From assembly GCF_020171725.1 (NCBI RefSeq), contig NZ_JAIVAJ010000001.1:620001-684000 (forward strand): a stretch of DNA of 64,000 nucleotides. The letters run 5' to 3'. The first letter of the stretch is position 1, and the number at the start of each line of letters is the position of its first letter. The notes under the pieces were generated by a model, which did not search any database, was not told the DNA's origin, and was given only the letters and a program-made list of their open reading frames with translations. Positions 24,783-34,588 of the stretch are shown piece after piece. The position numbers and the translations under genes are program-made. The stretch is from Halobacillus litoralis (GTDB taxonomy: Bacteria; Bacillota; Bacilli; Bacillales; Halobacillaceae).

Positions 24783-26186
24783 TTACGTGAGATTCATATA
24801 ACGTAATACCTTCTCAACGGCTGCCTCACCTTGATCAATACAGTCCGGCAGACCGATTCCCCGATAAGAACCTCCTGCTAAAAATACACCAGGAAGCGTT
24901 TCTCTCATCTTATCTTCCACGTTCTCAAGCTTCTCCTTATGCCCCACCTGATACTGAGGCATAGCATCATGCCAGCGAGTCACGATCGAGAATTCAGGTT
25001 TTTCTGTTATATTCATCGTACGATTCAGATCCTTCAAAGCAAGCTCGACGATTTCATCGTCCGAGTAATTTACGACATCCTGATCGGTCGGTTTGCCTAC
25101 ATAACAGCGCAGCAATACTTTCCCATCCGGTGTCGAGTGCGGCCATTTCTTGTGCGTCCACGTACACGCAGTAATTCTGAAATCACTGTTCCTTGAAACA
25201 ACGAAGCCTGTACCATCGATATCCTTCTTGACAGCGGAGGCATCAAAGGCCATGGCCACGTTGGCTACGGAAGTCGCATTTGTCTCTTTGAACGGTTCAA
25301 GGAATTCATACTGGGTGAGCATTCGCTGAACAGCAAAATGGGGTGCCGCAAGGATGACAGCATCTGCTTCAGCAACGGTTCCGTTACTGAGCATTACATG
25401 ATAGATGTCCCCTTTTCTCTCAATATGGTCCACTTTCGTCTGCTTTAAAACCGTACCTTCTTCTAATTGGTTCTCAACAGCATCTACCAGCGTTTCAAGT
25501 CCGCCTTCGAGTGTGAGGAACATACTCGGCTTCTTCTCCCCTTTTTTCCGCTTAGGGATCGAAGTTGTTTGCCGTAGCCCTTTAATCAGACTTCCATATT
25601 TCTGCTCCAACTCATAAAAGTGGGGGAAGGTTGCCTGTAGACTTAATTTATCAATGCTTCCTGCATAAATGCCGGAAAGCAATGGTTCGATCAGATTCTC
25701 TACAACTTGATTCCCTAACCTTCTTCTGAAAAACAACCCCAGCGACTGATCTCCGTCTACTTTCCTTGCGGGTTTAACAAGATCCATAGCGGCTCTAGCT
25801 TTCCCTAATGGACTGAACAGCCCGGAGAAAAGGAACGGCCGGATCCGGGTTGGGATGCCCATGTACGATCCACTCGGCATAGCGTGAAGTTTACCGTTCA
25901 CCAATATGTAGGACTGGCCCGTACCGTTCGGGGTCAGTTGATCTTCAAGCCCTACATCTTGTGCTAAACGTCCGGCACTTTCTTTTCGGGCAAGGAAAGA
26001 ATCGGGTCCACGCTCAATGGTAAACCCGTCCTTTCTTACAGTTTGAATTTTTCCGCCGAGACGGTCGCCAGCTTCCATCAACTGAACGTCTATCTGTTGA
26101 GAAGAGGCTTGCTGAAGTCGGTAGGCAGCGGTCAAGCCCGTTATCCCTCCACCGATTACGACGACTCTTTTTTGTTGTGACATCAT
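24783..26186 (-). CDS. hemY: Coproporphyrinogen III oxidase (HemY/CgoX)
   Basis: A 467-residue FAD enzyme. The dinucleotide fold VVVIGGGITGLTAAYRL and the ERGPDSFLARK and GIGLPDCIDQGEAA segments are typical of the Gram-positive HemY type, which oxidises coproporphyrinogen III to coproporphyrin III in the coproporphyrin-dependent haem pathway. It lies four bases after hemH. Two adjacent ATG codons are possible starts. Confidence 0.95.
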   Translation of the reverse strand: MMSQQKRVVVIGGGITGLTAAYRLQQASSQQIDVQLMEAGDRLGGKIQTVRKDGFTIERGPDSFLARKESAGRLAQDVGLEDQLTPNGTGQSYILVNGKLHAMPSGSYMGIPTRIRPFLFSGLFSPLGKARAAMDLVKPARKVDGDQSLGLFFRRRLGNQVVENLIEPLLSGIYAGSIDKLSLQATFPHFYELEQKYGSLIKGLRQTTSIPKRKKGEKKPSMFLTLEGGLETLVDAVENQLEEGTVLKQTKVDHIERKGDIYHVMLSNGTVAEADAVILAAPHFAVQRMLTQYEFLEPFKETNATSVANVAMAFDASAVKKDIDGTGFVVSRNSDFRITACTWTHKKWPHSTPDGKVLLRCYVGKPTDQDVVNYSDDEIVELALKDLNRTMNITEKPEFSIVTRWHDAMPQYQVGHKEKLENVEDKMRETLPGVFLAGGSYRGIGLPDCIDQGEAAVEKVLRYMNLT

Positions 26187-26190
26187 ATCC

Positions 26191-27120
26191 CTACTTCTTT
26201 ACTTGTTCCCTGACGACGTCTGCTAAAGTGTCGACAAATTTAGGGTGCGTATTCGGCATTTCAGGACGATAGTAATTAGCTCCTACCTCGTCACAAACCA
26301 CTTTACACTCATAATCATTGTCATATAGGACTTCAAGGTGATCAGATACAAATCCAACCGGGGCATATACGAACGATCGATAACCCTTCTCTTCGTATAG
26401 ATCCTTCGTCAAGTCTTGAACATCAGGACCAATCCAAGGGTCTGGAGTATTTCCTTCACTTTGCCAGCCAATCTCATATTGAGTGATGCCTGTCGCTTCA
26501 GATAGGAGCTCAGCCGTACGTTTCAATTGGTCCGGATAAGGGTCTCCGCCTTGAAGAATCTTCATAGGAAGGCTGTGAGCGGAGACGATCAAGCAGGCTT
26601 TCTGCTTTTCTTCTTCGTCCATTTTGGCATACTCATCTTCAATCTTTTCTTTCCAGTAATCAATGAAACCGGGAGCATCGTACCAACTTTCAACGGAACG
26701 AATCGTAATGCCATGCTTGTCCGCTTCTTCCTTCGCGCGTCCATTATAAGACTTCACGCTGTAAGTCGAATAGTGAGGAGCGAGGACGATGGAGACCGCT
26801 TCTTCGATTCCGTCCTCAGACATTTGCTGAACAGCATCCTCAACGAATGGTTCAATGTGCTTCAGACCGATGTAAAGCTTGAACTCGATGTCGTCTTGTT
26901 TCTCATTCAGAGCATCCTTGATGCTCTCAGCCTGGTCTTCTGTAATACGCGCCAGAGGAGAGATCCCGCCTATTGCATCATAGCGGTCACGCAGATCTTG
27001 AAGCATCTCGTCTGAAGGTTTGCGTCCTCTGCGGATGTGTGTGTAGTATCTTTCTAAGTCTTCTTCTTTATATGGGGTACCATATGCCATTACGAGTAAA
27101 CCCATTTGTTTCTTTGCCAT
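26191..27120 (-). CDS. hemH: Coproporphyrin ferrochelatase (HemH/CpfC)
   Basis: A 309-residue monofunctional ferrochelatase with LLVMAYGTP at the start, the metal-site histidine in [15 protein letters not shown] and the second-site glutamate in [14 protein letters not shown], as in the B. subtilis enzyme, which inserts iron into coproporphyrin III. Sequence near residue 180 ([18 protein letters not shown]) is also diagnostic. Middle gene of hemEHY. Confidence 0.96.
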   Translation of the reverse strand: MAKKQMGLLVMAYGTPYKEEDLERYYTHIRRGRKPSDEMLQDLRDRYDAIGGISPLARITEDQAESIKDALNEKQDDIEFKLYIGLKHIEPFVEDAVQQMSEDGIEEAVSIVLAPHYSTYSVKSYNGRAKEEADKHGITIRSVESWYDAPGFIDYWKEKIEDEYAKMDEEEKQKACLIVSAHSLPMKILQGGDPYPDQLKRTAELLSEATGITQYEIGWQSEGNTPDPWIGPDVQDLTKDLYEEKGYRSFVYAPVGFVSDHLEVLYDNDYECKVVCDEVGANYYRPEMPNTHPKFVDTLADVVREQVKK

Positions 27121-27133
27121 GTCTATTCACCTC

Positions 27134-28171
27134 TTAGTTCGATTTTGAATAATCATGAATCAACTGAGTCAACCGCTTCAATGTTTCAGGTTGGATATCC
27201 GGTGTGACTCCATGACCTAAGTTGAAGATGTGAGAAGGATGTTGTCTTCCCTCATCGATGATACGCTTCGCTCTCTCCTCAATTACATCCCAATCGGATA
27301 GTAAAATGGAAGGATCGAGGTTCCCCTGAAGTGGCCTTGTAATGCCTTCCTGGCGTGCTTCTGTAATGGACATTCTCCAGTCCAAACCAAGGACATCAAT
27401 CGGAAGATCGTTCCATTCGTGTGCTAAATGACGTGCCCCAACACCAAATAGGATCAACGGGACTCCTTCTTCCTTCAACTCGGAGAAAATCCGCTGCATG
27501 ACAGGTTTGATGAATGTACGGTAGTCCTCAACATTCAAAGCCCCTACCCATGAATCAAAGATTTGAATGGCTTTCGCTCCAGCTTTGATTTGGGAACGGA
27601 CGTAAGTGATGACCATGTCAGCCAACTTATCCATGAGGGCGAACCACGTCATCGGTTCACTGTACATGAGAGATTTAGTCTTATTATAGTTCTTCGAAGG
27701 ACCACCCTCAATCATATAGCTTGCGAGTGTGAACGGGGCACCACTGAAACCGATCAACGGCACGGTCAGTTGTTCCTTCGTTAATAGGCGAATCGTATCC
27801 AATACATATGGAACATCCGATTCAGGATCGATTTCTCCAAGCTTTTCCACATCTGCTTTTGACGAAATCGGATTATGAATGACAGGTCCGATTCCTTTTT
27901 GAATCTCCACGTCGACTCCAAGAGACGGGAGCGGTGACATGATATCTTTGTAAAGGATGGCGGCATCCACCCCGTACTGTTCAACCGGAAGCCTCGTAAC
28001 ATAGGCACAAAGTTCAGGCTGATGTGTAATTTCAAACAGAGAGTACTTTTCCTTCAGCTTATTGTATTCAGGTTGAGATCTCCCAGCCTGGCGCATAAAC
28101 CAAACGGGTGTGTGTTCTGTCTTCTCCCCGCGAAACGCTCGGAGAATTGTATCATTCTCGATTTTATTCAT
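27134..28171 (-). CDS. hemE: Uroporphyrinogen decarboxylase
   Basis: A 345-residue enzyme with the N-terminal [15 protein letters not shown] signature and [16 protein letters not shown], both part of the active site that removes four carboxyl groups from uroporphyrinogen III. First gene of hemE-hemH-hemY, behind AAAGGAG, 13 bases before hemH. The following enzymes, hemH and hemY, make the last shared steps of the Gram-positive haem route. Confidence 0.97.
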   Translation of the reverse strand: MNKIENDTILRAFRGEKTEHTPVWFMRQAGRSQPEYNKLKEKYSLFEITHQPELCAYVTRLPVEQYGVDAAILYKDIMSPLPSLGVDVEIQKGIGPVIHNPISSKADVEKLGEIDPESDVPYVLDTIRLLTKEQLTVPLIGFSGAPFTLASYMIEGGPSKNYNKTKSLMYSEPMTWFALMDKLADMVITYVRSQIKAGAKAIQIFDSWVGALNVEDYRTFIKPVMQRIFSELKEEGVPLILFGVGARHLAHEWNDLPIDVLGLDWRMSITEARQEGITRPLQGNLDPSILLSDWDVIEERAKRIIDEGRQHPSHIFNLGHGVTPDIQPETLKRLTQLIHDYSKSN

Positions 28172-28282
28172 TTACATGACTCCTTTAACACGTTCGTCTT
28201 TGTCCGTTTTCCACTATAACGATATATTCGGTTTCTGTATAGAAAAATGATGAAAATGTCATGATTTTGTTCTTTTTTCACT

Positions 28283-30451
28283 TCAAATATCCCAGCTAAG
28301 GGTGACGCGATTCGATGGGGAGCCTTCGAGTTCTGTAAGCGGGTCATAAGGTACCACGTAGAAGTTCGTTTCATCAAAGATGCTGAAGGCATTCACTTGA
28401 TAGGAACCTGCCCCTGTCACTTCCCCTACTCTCACATCTTCTCCTTGTTCTTCTTTATAAATACGGTACACGACCCGGTCATCCGAAGAAGGGGTCCACT
28501 CGAGTGAACCTCTGAAAGTGGCAAGTCCAGCTAGATTCAGTGACCCCTTCACTTCATCCAGTTCCGGAAGTCGAATCGGCTTTGGCAGTTCCTCTACACC
28601 TTCAGGTTTCTCAAAGGATGCTGTAAGCGGCTGCTGTTGATCAATACTACTGAGAATATCCTTCATCAGTCTCGTAGGGTAGGCACTGCTTCCTTGAATG
28701 CTGAAGCCTTCACCAGACTGGTCGTATCCCATCCATAAAGCTCCAGAATACTGTGGCGTGTACCCTGCGAACCATACATGTTTATTGCCGCCCTGTCCTT
28801 GCTGGGTTCCCGTCTTGCCTGCCAGCGCTTTTCCGTATTCCCCGGAATTAGCGGTCCCCTCTTCTACCGTAGTCTGCAGCATTTCGGTCATGTTCCAGGC
28901 CGTCTGGGCATCAAAAACCTGCACTTCCTCCTGTTGGTGCTCATGGATGACATTCCCGTACCGGTCAACAATTTTTTCAATGGTATAGCTCTCCACTTTC
29001 TTTCCGTCACGTGCGAAGCTGCCGTAGGCTTCTGTCAACTGAATGGGAGAATAGCCTTCCGAAAGACCACCTAACGCAATCGCGAGGCCATGGTCGTCTG
29101 TTGACAGACCAAGCTTATCTAAATAAGACTTCGAATAGTCGATGCCGATGTCTTCTAAAAGGGATACGGCAGGGACGTTCTTCGATTCGACAAGAGCTTG
29201 ATATAAGGAAACTTCACCTTGGTATTGATCATCGTAGTTTGAAGGCTCATAACCGCCTGTAAACGTCTGCTTACGGTCTGAGAGAACACTGAACGGGCGA
29301 TAATCGCCTTGCATCAAAGCAGGACCGTATACAGCTAACGGCTTGATAACAGAAGCAGGGGACTTCTTCACTTGAGTACGGTTCAAATCGCCATGCTCAA
29401 AGTTCCGTCCTCCGACAGCCGCTAACAGGGCGCCTGTTTCGTTATCCATCAGTGTAAAAGCTCCCTCTACAGGGCCGCTGTCACCTGGAACAAATTCTCC
29501 ATCCCGCATCTTCTCGGCAGCGACTTTTTGAATGACAGGGTCCATTGCTACGACAATCTGGTAGCCTCCCCGCTTCAACTCGTCCCGCGACATATGGTAC
29601 CGTTCCGCCGCTTCATCAATGACGAGGTCCACGTAACTATTCGAACCATTGTCATTCAATTCTTCCTGCTGTGCTACAGCGAGTGTCGATCCCTGCATAC
29701 GTTTCATCACATCCACCGAGATCGATCCGTACTGCTCCATTTCAGATAAGACAAGGTTCCTTCTTTGAATGGACTGCTCTGGGTTATCGAATGGTGAATA
29801 ATAATTCGGTGCCTTCGGAAGTCCAGCCAAGAGAGCGGCCTGAGCCACCGTCAAATCAGAAACCGGACGGTCAAAGTAGTGCTTGGAAGCAGACTGAATC
29901 CCATACGTCCCTTCACCGAAGTAAATTCGGTTCAAATAAAGCGCCAGGATCTCGTCTTTGGAATAATTCCGTTCGAGGTAAATCGCAGCCATGACTTCTT
30001 TTGTTTTCCTCATCCACGTCTTCTCATTTGTTAGGAACAGATTTTTCGAAAGCTGCTGAGTAATCGTACTTCCGCCTTCTACTTTCTCCATTGCCAATAT
30101 ATCCTTGTATATCGCTCGTAAGATCGCTCTGAAATCGACTCCTGAATGGTCATAGAAGCGCTGATCCTCAATGGCTACGAAAGCATCTTTTACATGAGAA
30201 GGAATTTCAGCCCCCTCGACAATTTCCCGGTTCTTCGTGTAAATTCTCTCGATCAACTCACCGTCTGTCGTTTCAACAGTCGTTAACTCGTCCATGACAA
30301 GGGCACGTTCTTCGACTACAAACCGACCGCCGAATAAGATGATGAAATAGCCAATCATCATCAAAAAGAGCAGCGAAAGCCCGATGATACCGGGCCACTT
30401 CAGGTGTTTTGTCCATGGTGGCAGATTACGTACTTTTTCTTTGATGTTCAC
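28283..30451 (-). CDS. pbpF: Class A penicillin-binding protein (PbpF-type)
   Basis: A 722-residue bifunctional cell-wall synthase: one membrane anchor (about residues 23-46), a GT51 glycosyltransferase with FVAIEDQRFYDHSGVD and GGSTITQQLSKNLF, and a transpeptidase with SPASVIKP (SxxK), ESKNVP (SxN) and AGKTGTQQG. A C-terminal fibronectin-like extension of about 90 residues follows. The position beside hemE and hmoB equals B. subtilis pbpF, which functions in vegetative growth and early spore development. Confidence 0.94.
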   Translation of the reverse strand: MNIKEKVRNLPPWTKHLKWPGIIGLSLLFLMMIGYFIILFGGRFVVEERALVMDELTTVETTDGELIERIYTKNREIVEGAEIPSHVKDAFVAIEDQRFYDHSGVDFRAILRAIYKDILAMEKVEGGSTITQQLSKNLFLTNEKTWMRKTKEVMAAIYLERNYSKDEILALYLNRIYFGEGTYGIQSASKHYFDRPVSDLTVAQAALLAGLPKAPNYYSPFDNPEQSIQRRNLVLSEMEQYGSISVDVMKRMQGSTLAVAQQEELNDNGSNSYVDLVIDEAAERYHMSRDELKRGGYQIVVAMDPVIQKVAAEKMRDGEFVPGDSGPVEGAFTLMDNETGALLAAVGGRNFEHGDLNRTQVKKSPASVIKPLAVYGPALMQGDYRPFSVLSDRKQTFTGGYEPSNYDDQYQGEVSLYQALVESKNVPAVSLLEDIGIDYSKSYLDKLGLSTDDHGLAIALGGLSEGYSPIQLTEAYGSFARDGKKVESYTIEKIVDRYGNVIHEHQQEEVQVFDAQTAWNMTEMLQTTVEEGTANSGEYGKALAGKTGTQQGQGGNKHVWFAGYTPQYSGALWMGYDQSGEGFSIQGSSAYPTRLMKDILSSIDQQQPLTASFEKPEGVEELPKPIRLPELDEVKGSLNLAGLATFRGSLEWTPSSDDRVVYRIYKEEQGEDVRVGEVTGAGSYQVNAFSIFDETNFYVVPYDPLTELEGSPSNRVTLSWDI

Positions 30452-30545
30452 TGTTGTGCATCCTTTCTATTCTTCCGCGTCAAACTTGCGGTCTCCTTCC
30501 GGCTATTGCTACACTGAACATATAGCAGGAAAGGAGACATGGATT

Positions 30546-31046
30546 ATGAAGGTTTCAATGACAAGCGGTACTCTTGAATACTTAACTAAACTCAAAAAGA
30601 AACATCCAGATTCCAAACTCTTCATTATGCAGGACCAAGATAAAACCGTTGCTTATTGCGAAGACGCTTCGATTTTCGAAGAGGGTCGAAATTACGAGAC
30701 GGTTGATTATGTCGGTGAATTAAAGGCTGAAGGTTATGTCGTGATGAACAATATTCCTGTTGCAGATGAAGGTCGTCCCGTGTTCGAGGACCGTTTTAAA
30801 AACAGAGCGGGAAACGTTGAAAACCGCGAAGGCTTCCAAGCCATCCGCATCTTAAGGCCTCTTCAAGGTAATACGTATGTGGTCTTAACACAATGGCGCA
30901 ACGCACAGGACTTTGAAGATTGGAAAAACTCCAAGTCATTCGATGATGCTCATAAGAAATCAGGACCGAAACATAAGAAGAAGCCGTCCTTTATCGATGG
31001 CGATGCTTACATTACAAAATACCACATGGTGAATATCGATGAATAA
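30546..31046 (+). CDS. hmoB: Haem-degrading monooxygenase HmoB-type (ABM domain)
   Basis: A 166-residue protein with a C-terminal antibiotic-biosynthesis-monooxygenase domain (AGNVENREGFQAIRILRPLQ, VVLTQWRNAQDFEDWKNSKSFDDAHKK). B. subtilis HmoB (YhgC), next to pbpF, opens haem and releases iron. The start is the ATG at 30546 behind GGAAAGGAG; the long upstream extension is discarded. Transcribed divergently from pbpF. Confidence 0.89.
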   Translation: MKVSMTSGTLEYLTKLKKKHPDSKLFIMQDQDKTVAYCEDASIFEEGRNYETVDYVGELKAEGYVVMNNIPVADEGRPVFEDRFKNRAGNVENREGFQAIRILRPLQGNTYVVLTQWRNAQDFEDWKNSKSFDDAHKKSGPKHKKKPSFIDGDAYITKYHMVNIDE

Positions 31047-31080
31047 AAAAAGTGAGCGGCCAAAGGTCCGCTCACTTTTC
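31045..31080. terminator. Shared terminator of hmoB and the thioredoxin-like gene
   Basis: AAAAAAAGTGAGCGG, an eight-base loop and CCGCTCACTTTTC between convergent genes. Confidence 0.9.
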
Positions 31081-31081
31081 T

Positions 31082-31579
31082 TTACTCTTCGGCTTCTGCG
31101 CTTGAGTCATTCAAGACTTCATCATGGAAGAAGGTATCGAATGTATCGACAGGCTGTTCCCCTACCACACGGGCTACTTCTTCTCCGTCTTCATAGTGAA
31201 CAATCGTCGGTGTCGCTTCAATTCCATATTCCTGCCATTGGTCCTGGAATTCAAGAAGATTCAATTTTTTCATGTCTACTCCCAATTCTTCTGCCATCGG
31301 ATCAACGATTGGTGTTGTACGCTGACAATGGACGCAAGTCGGACTGTAGAAATACACCGTTGTCTCTTCTCCAGACTCAATTTGACTTTGCAGTTCATCT
31401 GGCTGTATTTGATTTTGATAATACGGGCTGTCCAGCTGATCAATCGTTGCCTGATTCAAGTTGGACTTTCCGTATGGATTTCCTTCAACTTGTTGAGAGT
31501 TCTGATATTGAACGACAAACACTAATACGACAACTAACGCCGCTAGCACAGTCGCAAAAATTACCATGTTACGCTTCAT
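31082..31579 (-). CDS. Membrane-anchored thioredoxin-like protein (CVHC active site)
   Basis: A 165-residue protein with one N-terminal membrane segment (residues 5-23) and an extracytoplasmic thioredoxin fold with the active site CVHC (Cys82, Cys85) and a cis-proline segment IEATPTIVHY. It overlaps the upstream bdbC-like gene by four bases, so the two are likely a redox pair: BdbC passes electrons to quinone and this partner exchanges disulfides with secreted proteins. It is shorter than the usual DsbA-fold BdbD and looks more like a thioredoxin, so partner identity is uncertain. Confidence 0.82.
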   Translation of the reverse strand: MKRNMVIFATVLAALVVVLVFVVQYQNSQQVEGNPYGKSNLNQATIDQLDSPYYQNQIQPDELQSQIESGEETTVYFYSPTCVHCQRTTPIVDPMAEELGVDMKKLNLLEFQDQWQEYGIEATPTIVHYEDGEEVARVVGEQPVDTFDTFFHDEVLNDSSAEAEE

Positions 31580-31998
31580 ACCGTCGATCTCCTTTTTAGT
31601 AACAACAATACATGTGTTGCAAATATTATAACAAATGCTGTTCCCGCCATAAACGGGATACTGATGAATCCAAAGTAGTTCACATACTGGGCACTACAAG
31701 AAACGTTTCCACACGCATCTCCCAATGTCATTCCCGGCACCTTTTGTAAAAGGTAGTGATACGTCGACACAAGCATACCTATGCCGCTCAAGATGACTCC
31801 CGGCAGAGCCACATCACTATTTTTCTTCCAAAGGGCTGTTCCGTAAATGAGAACAAGGGGGTACATGAGGATGCGCTGATACCAGCACAGTTCACATGGT
31901 TCATAGCCCATGAACTCAGAGTAAAACAGGCTACCCGCCATTGCTGCCAATGCTATTGCCCAGGCAATAAATAAGTAATTGTCTTCCTTACTATTCAT
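31576..31998 (-). CDS. bdbC: DsbB-type disulfide oxidoreductase (BdbC)
   Basis: A 140-residue protein with four membrane segments, the quinone-proximal pair CELC (Cys35, Cys38, in YEPCELCWYQR) and the second pair CGNVSC in the following loop. These are the signatures of BdbC/DsbB, which reoxidises thiol-disulfide partners using menaquinone. First gene of a two-gene operon with the CVHC protein. Confidence 0.9.
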   Translation of the reverse strand: MNSKEDNYLFIAWAIALAAMAGSLFYSEFMGYEPCELCWYQRILMYPLVLIYGTALWKKNSDVALPGVILSGIGMLVSTYHYLLQKVPGMTLGDACGNVSCSAQYVNYFGFISIPFMAGTAFVIIFATHVLLLLKRRSTV

Positions 31999-32183
31999 AT
32001 ACGTAAATCCTTTCTACCTCTCCCACCTGCTATTATACAAGTAAATCTCTCGAAAACAAAACACTTTTTATAGGTGCTTGTAAACCTCTACATTTCCTTC
32101 ATTCGGGTTCCGTCTACGTTTATTTACGACGAAGCTGGGAATATTGATGATGTGCCAAATTTTTTACAGAAAGAGGTTACTTT

Positions 32184-32615
32184 ATGGATCAAAAAATGCA
32201 GGCTCTCATTGAAGGGTTGAACGAAGACTTGTCCCATGAATATGCTGCATCGATTATGTACACCAATAACGCCGCCGTTGTTTCCGGGCTTTACCGCTCT
32301 GTATTGAAACCATTTTTTGAAGGTGAAATTGCGGATGAGCAGGGCCATGCCATTTATTTAGCAGAAAAAATCAGCACACTTGGAGGCACCCCTACTACCA
32401 CTCCTGCTCCTGTTAAACAGATCAGCGAGGTAAAAGGAATGCTGGAAGAGGCTAAGGAAGCAGAACGGCAGACCATTAAGCGCTACGAGGAACGTAAAGC
32501 ACAGGCCGAAGAGCTCGGTTTAACAGAACTCTCCATTAAACTTGACGATATGATCGCTGATGAAACAGGTCATATGGAAGAGATCAGCCGTCTTCTGCAG
32601 GATTCACGTCTATAA
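32184..32615 (+). CDS. Ferritin-like (bacterioferritin/Dps-type) protein
   Basis: A 143-residue four-helix protein with two ferritin-like ExxH-type metal motifs: HEYAAS early (Glu19), EIADEQGHAIYLAE, and later DDMIADETGHMEEI. It probably stores or handles iron, or acts against oxidative stress; the Pro/Thr-rich stretch GGTPTTTPAPV between helices 2 and 3 is typical of bacterioferritin-like proteins. Ribosome-binding site AAAGAGG. It lies between the disulfide pair and the amidohydrolase gene with its own terminator. Confidence 0.84.
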   Translation: MDQKMQALIEGLNEDLSHEYAASIMYTNNAAVVSGLYRSVLKPFFEGEIADEQGHAIYLAEKISTLGGTPTTTPAPVKQISEVKGMLEEAKEAERQTIKRYEERKAQAEELGLTELSIKLDDMIADETGHMEEISRLLQDSRL

Positions 32616-32625
32616 ACCTCTTACT

Positions 32626-32657
32626 ACCACCTTTGGGAACACCCAGGTGGTTTTTTT
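32626..32657 (+). terminator. Terminator after the ferritin-like gene
   Basis: ACCACCT ... AGGTGGT followed by TTTTTT, 11 bases after the stop codon. Confidence 0.92.
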
Positions 32658-32790
32658 GTGCGCTCAAGAATAGGCTTCGTGTCTGTTCATCTAATATGAA
32701 GAAAGATCTCGATTGTTTCGACCCTTAAAATTTGAGAATATTCTAAACCTGTATTAAACTTTACACAATCAACTATGAGGAGGATGCGTG

Positions 32791-33960
32791 ATGTGGGAAG
32801 ATATTTTCAAAGCAATCGATGACCAATACGATAAAATGTTGGAGACAAGACGTCACTTACACCAGTATCCTGAAGTATCCTTTCAAGAGGAGCAGACGGC
32901 TCAGTTTATAGTAGATACATACGAACGCCTTGGTATTCCCTATGAGAGGAATGTAGGCGGAAATGGCGTACTCGCTACGCTGAAAGGAGGAAAGCCTGGG
33001 AAGACGGTCGCCCTCCGAGCGGATTTCGATGCACTGCCCATCCAGGAATTGAATGATGTGTCGTACAAATCCAAGAATGATGGCGTCATGCACGCATGCG
33101 GTCACGATGGCCACACTGCATCACTTCTTGGCCTTGCGGAAGCTCTTCTTCCTTTTCAAGATCAGTTACCGGGTACTATTGTATTCCTGCACCAACACGC
33201 GGAAGAGTATTCTCCTGGTGGTGCCAAGCCGATCATGGATTCAGGAAAGCTCGATCACGTCGATGCCGTCTTCGGCACCCACATCTGGGTGAACGCCCCT
33301 ACAGGTGTGATTCAAACATCTAAAGGACCATTCATGGCAGGTGCTGACCGATTCGAGTTGACCATCCAAGGGAAAGGGGGACACGGAGCGATTCCTCATC
33401 AGACAAAAGACGCGATCGTGATTGCTTCCCAAGTGGTCACCCAGCTTCAACAAGTGGTGAGCAGACGAGTTGATCCGTTGAAGACAGCGGTTCTCTCGAT
33501 TGGAACATTCGAGGCCGGTCATGCCTTCAATATCATATCTGATTCTGCCAGACTGACAGGAACGGTCCGCACATTCGACCCGGAAGTTCAGGAACTCATC
33601 ATTGAAGAAATGGAAAAGATCATCAAGGGCACCTGTGTCGCGAACGGGGCTGATTACGACTTGAATTATGAACGAGGTTACCCTCCAGTAGTCAATCACA
33701 GCAAGGAAGCTTCCTTAGTGCTCGACCGCTCTCATGAAGCTGATGCCTCTCTAACGACAGAAGAAGTGGAACCATCCATGGCTGGTGAAGATTTTGCTTA
33801 TTACATGCAGAAAAAGCCTGGAGCCTTCTATTTTACGGGTGGTCAAATTCCAGATCATTATTACCCGCACCACCATCCGAAATTCGATTTTGATGAAAAA
33901 GCACTCAATCATGCAGCCAAAACACTGATTCAAGCATTTAGAAGTTATCAAGAATCCTGA
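32791..33960 (+). CDS. yhaA: M20-family amidohydrolase (YhaA type)
   Basis: A 389-residue dizinc peptidase/amidohydrolase. Motifs: RRHLHQYPEVSFQEEQT, the metal ligands in HACGHDGHTAS, the EE pair in HQHAEEYSPGGA and the late histidine in HHHPKFDFDE. Members cleave N-acyl amino acids or amides; the substrate is unknown. GTG at 32788 is too close to GAGGAGG, so the ATG at 32791 is used. In B. subtilis yhaA neighbours ecsC; here ecsC is absent between yhaA and ecsB. Confidence 0.9.
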   Translation: MWEDIFKAIDDQYDKMLETRRHLHQYPEVSFQEEQTAQFIVDTYERLGIPYERNVGGNGVLATLKGGKPGKTVALRADFDALPIQELNDVSYKSKNDGVMHACGHDGHTASLLGLAEALLPFQDQLPGTIVFLHQHAEEYSPGGAKPIMDSGKLDHVDAVFGTHIWVNAPTGVIQTSKGPFMAGADRFELTIQGKGGHGAIPHQTKDAIVIASQVVTQLQQVVSRRVDPLKTAVLSIGTFEAGHAFNIISDSARLTGTVRTFDPEVQELIIEEMEKIIKGTCVANGADYDLNYERGYPPVVNHSKEASLVLDRSHEADASLTTEEVEPSMAGEDFAYYMQKKPGAFYFTGGQIPDHYYPHHHPKFDFDEKALNHAAKTLIQAFRSYQES

Positions 33961-33967
33961 CCAACAA

Positions 33968-34007
33968 AACGACCGCCCCTCAAGCCTACTCCTGAGGGGC
34001 GGTCGTT
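33968..34007. terminator. Shared terminator of yhaA and the GNAT gene
   Basis: AACGACCGCCCCTCA with a ten-base loop and TGAGGGGCGGTCGTT. The TAG stop of the minus-strand GNAT gene (33986-33988) lies inside the loop, so its right arm is coding. Confidence 0.92.
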
Positions 34008-34522
34008 ATTTCACTTAATAATGTATGGATGTCACGAAAACCGTAAACAGATTCCTGGAGCGTTCTCCCCACCATCTCTGCTTTTGCTGAACCAAGCCAT
34101 TCTCCCCCCAGCTTCTCATAAAACAAACGAAAGGGATTGTCTTCTAAAACGAATACCATCATTGAATCGATTCCGTCGATTGTTAACCTTTTAAGAACAG
34201 GCTCTATCAAAGTCCTGCCAAGCCCTTGCCTCTGAAACTCTTCCAGTATGTAAATGGCATAAAGCTCTCCCTTAAAAGAAGTAAATTGTTCTGTATGATT
34301 CGTACCGCCATGCGAAAAGCCTATGATATCGCCTGTATCGCCTTCCGCTACATAGACATACTGAGCAGGAATGATTGTTTTCCATTTAGCCGTTCGATTC
34401 TCATACGTCATTTTTTCCAAGTACTCATCAGGAACTATGCCTTTGTAGGTGGACTTCCAAGTGTCGACCTGAACCCGAGCCACCCCTTCAGCATCCTCCA
34501 CCACAGCTCTTCTGACCCTCAT
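33986..34522 (-). CDS. GNAT-family N-acetyltransferase
   Basis: The start is at 34522, MRVRRAVVEDAEGVARVQV, after AAAGGAGGAAA; the 20 extra upstream codons in the same frame overlap the ribosome-binding site and the ecsB terminator. The 178-residue protein has the acetyl-CoA-binding motif A (FQRQGLGRTLIEPVL) and YAIYILEEF before it. The substrate cannot be inferred. Last two strands are close to those of YhfO/PaiA-like acetyltransferases. Confidence 0.85.
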   Translation of the reverse strand: MRVRRAVVEDAEGVARVQVDTWKSTYKGIVPDEYLEKMTYENRTAKWKTIIPAQYVYVAEGDTGDIIGFSHGGTNHTEQFTSFKGELYAIYILEEFQRQGLGRTLIEPVLKRLTIDGIDSMMVFVLEDNPFRLFYEKLGGEWLGSAKAEMVGRTLQESVYGFRDIHTLLSEITTAPQE

Positions 34523-34555
34523 CTGTTTCCTCCTTTTTACAATATAACTAATGAA

Positions 34556-34585
34556 AAATGCTCCTTCTAAAGGAAGGAGCATTTC
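34556..34585 (-). terminator. Terminator of ecsAB
   Basis: AAAATGCTCCTTC with TAAAG loop and GAAGGAGCATTTC; on the minus strand it is followed by TTTTTC. It lies in the short gap between ecsB and the GNAT gene. Confidence 0.88.
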
Positions 34586-34588
34586 ATT

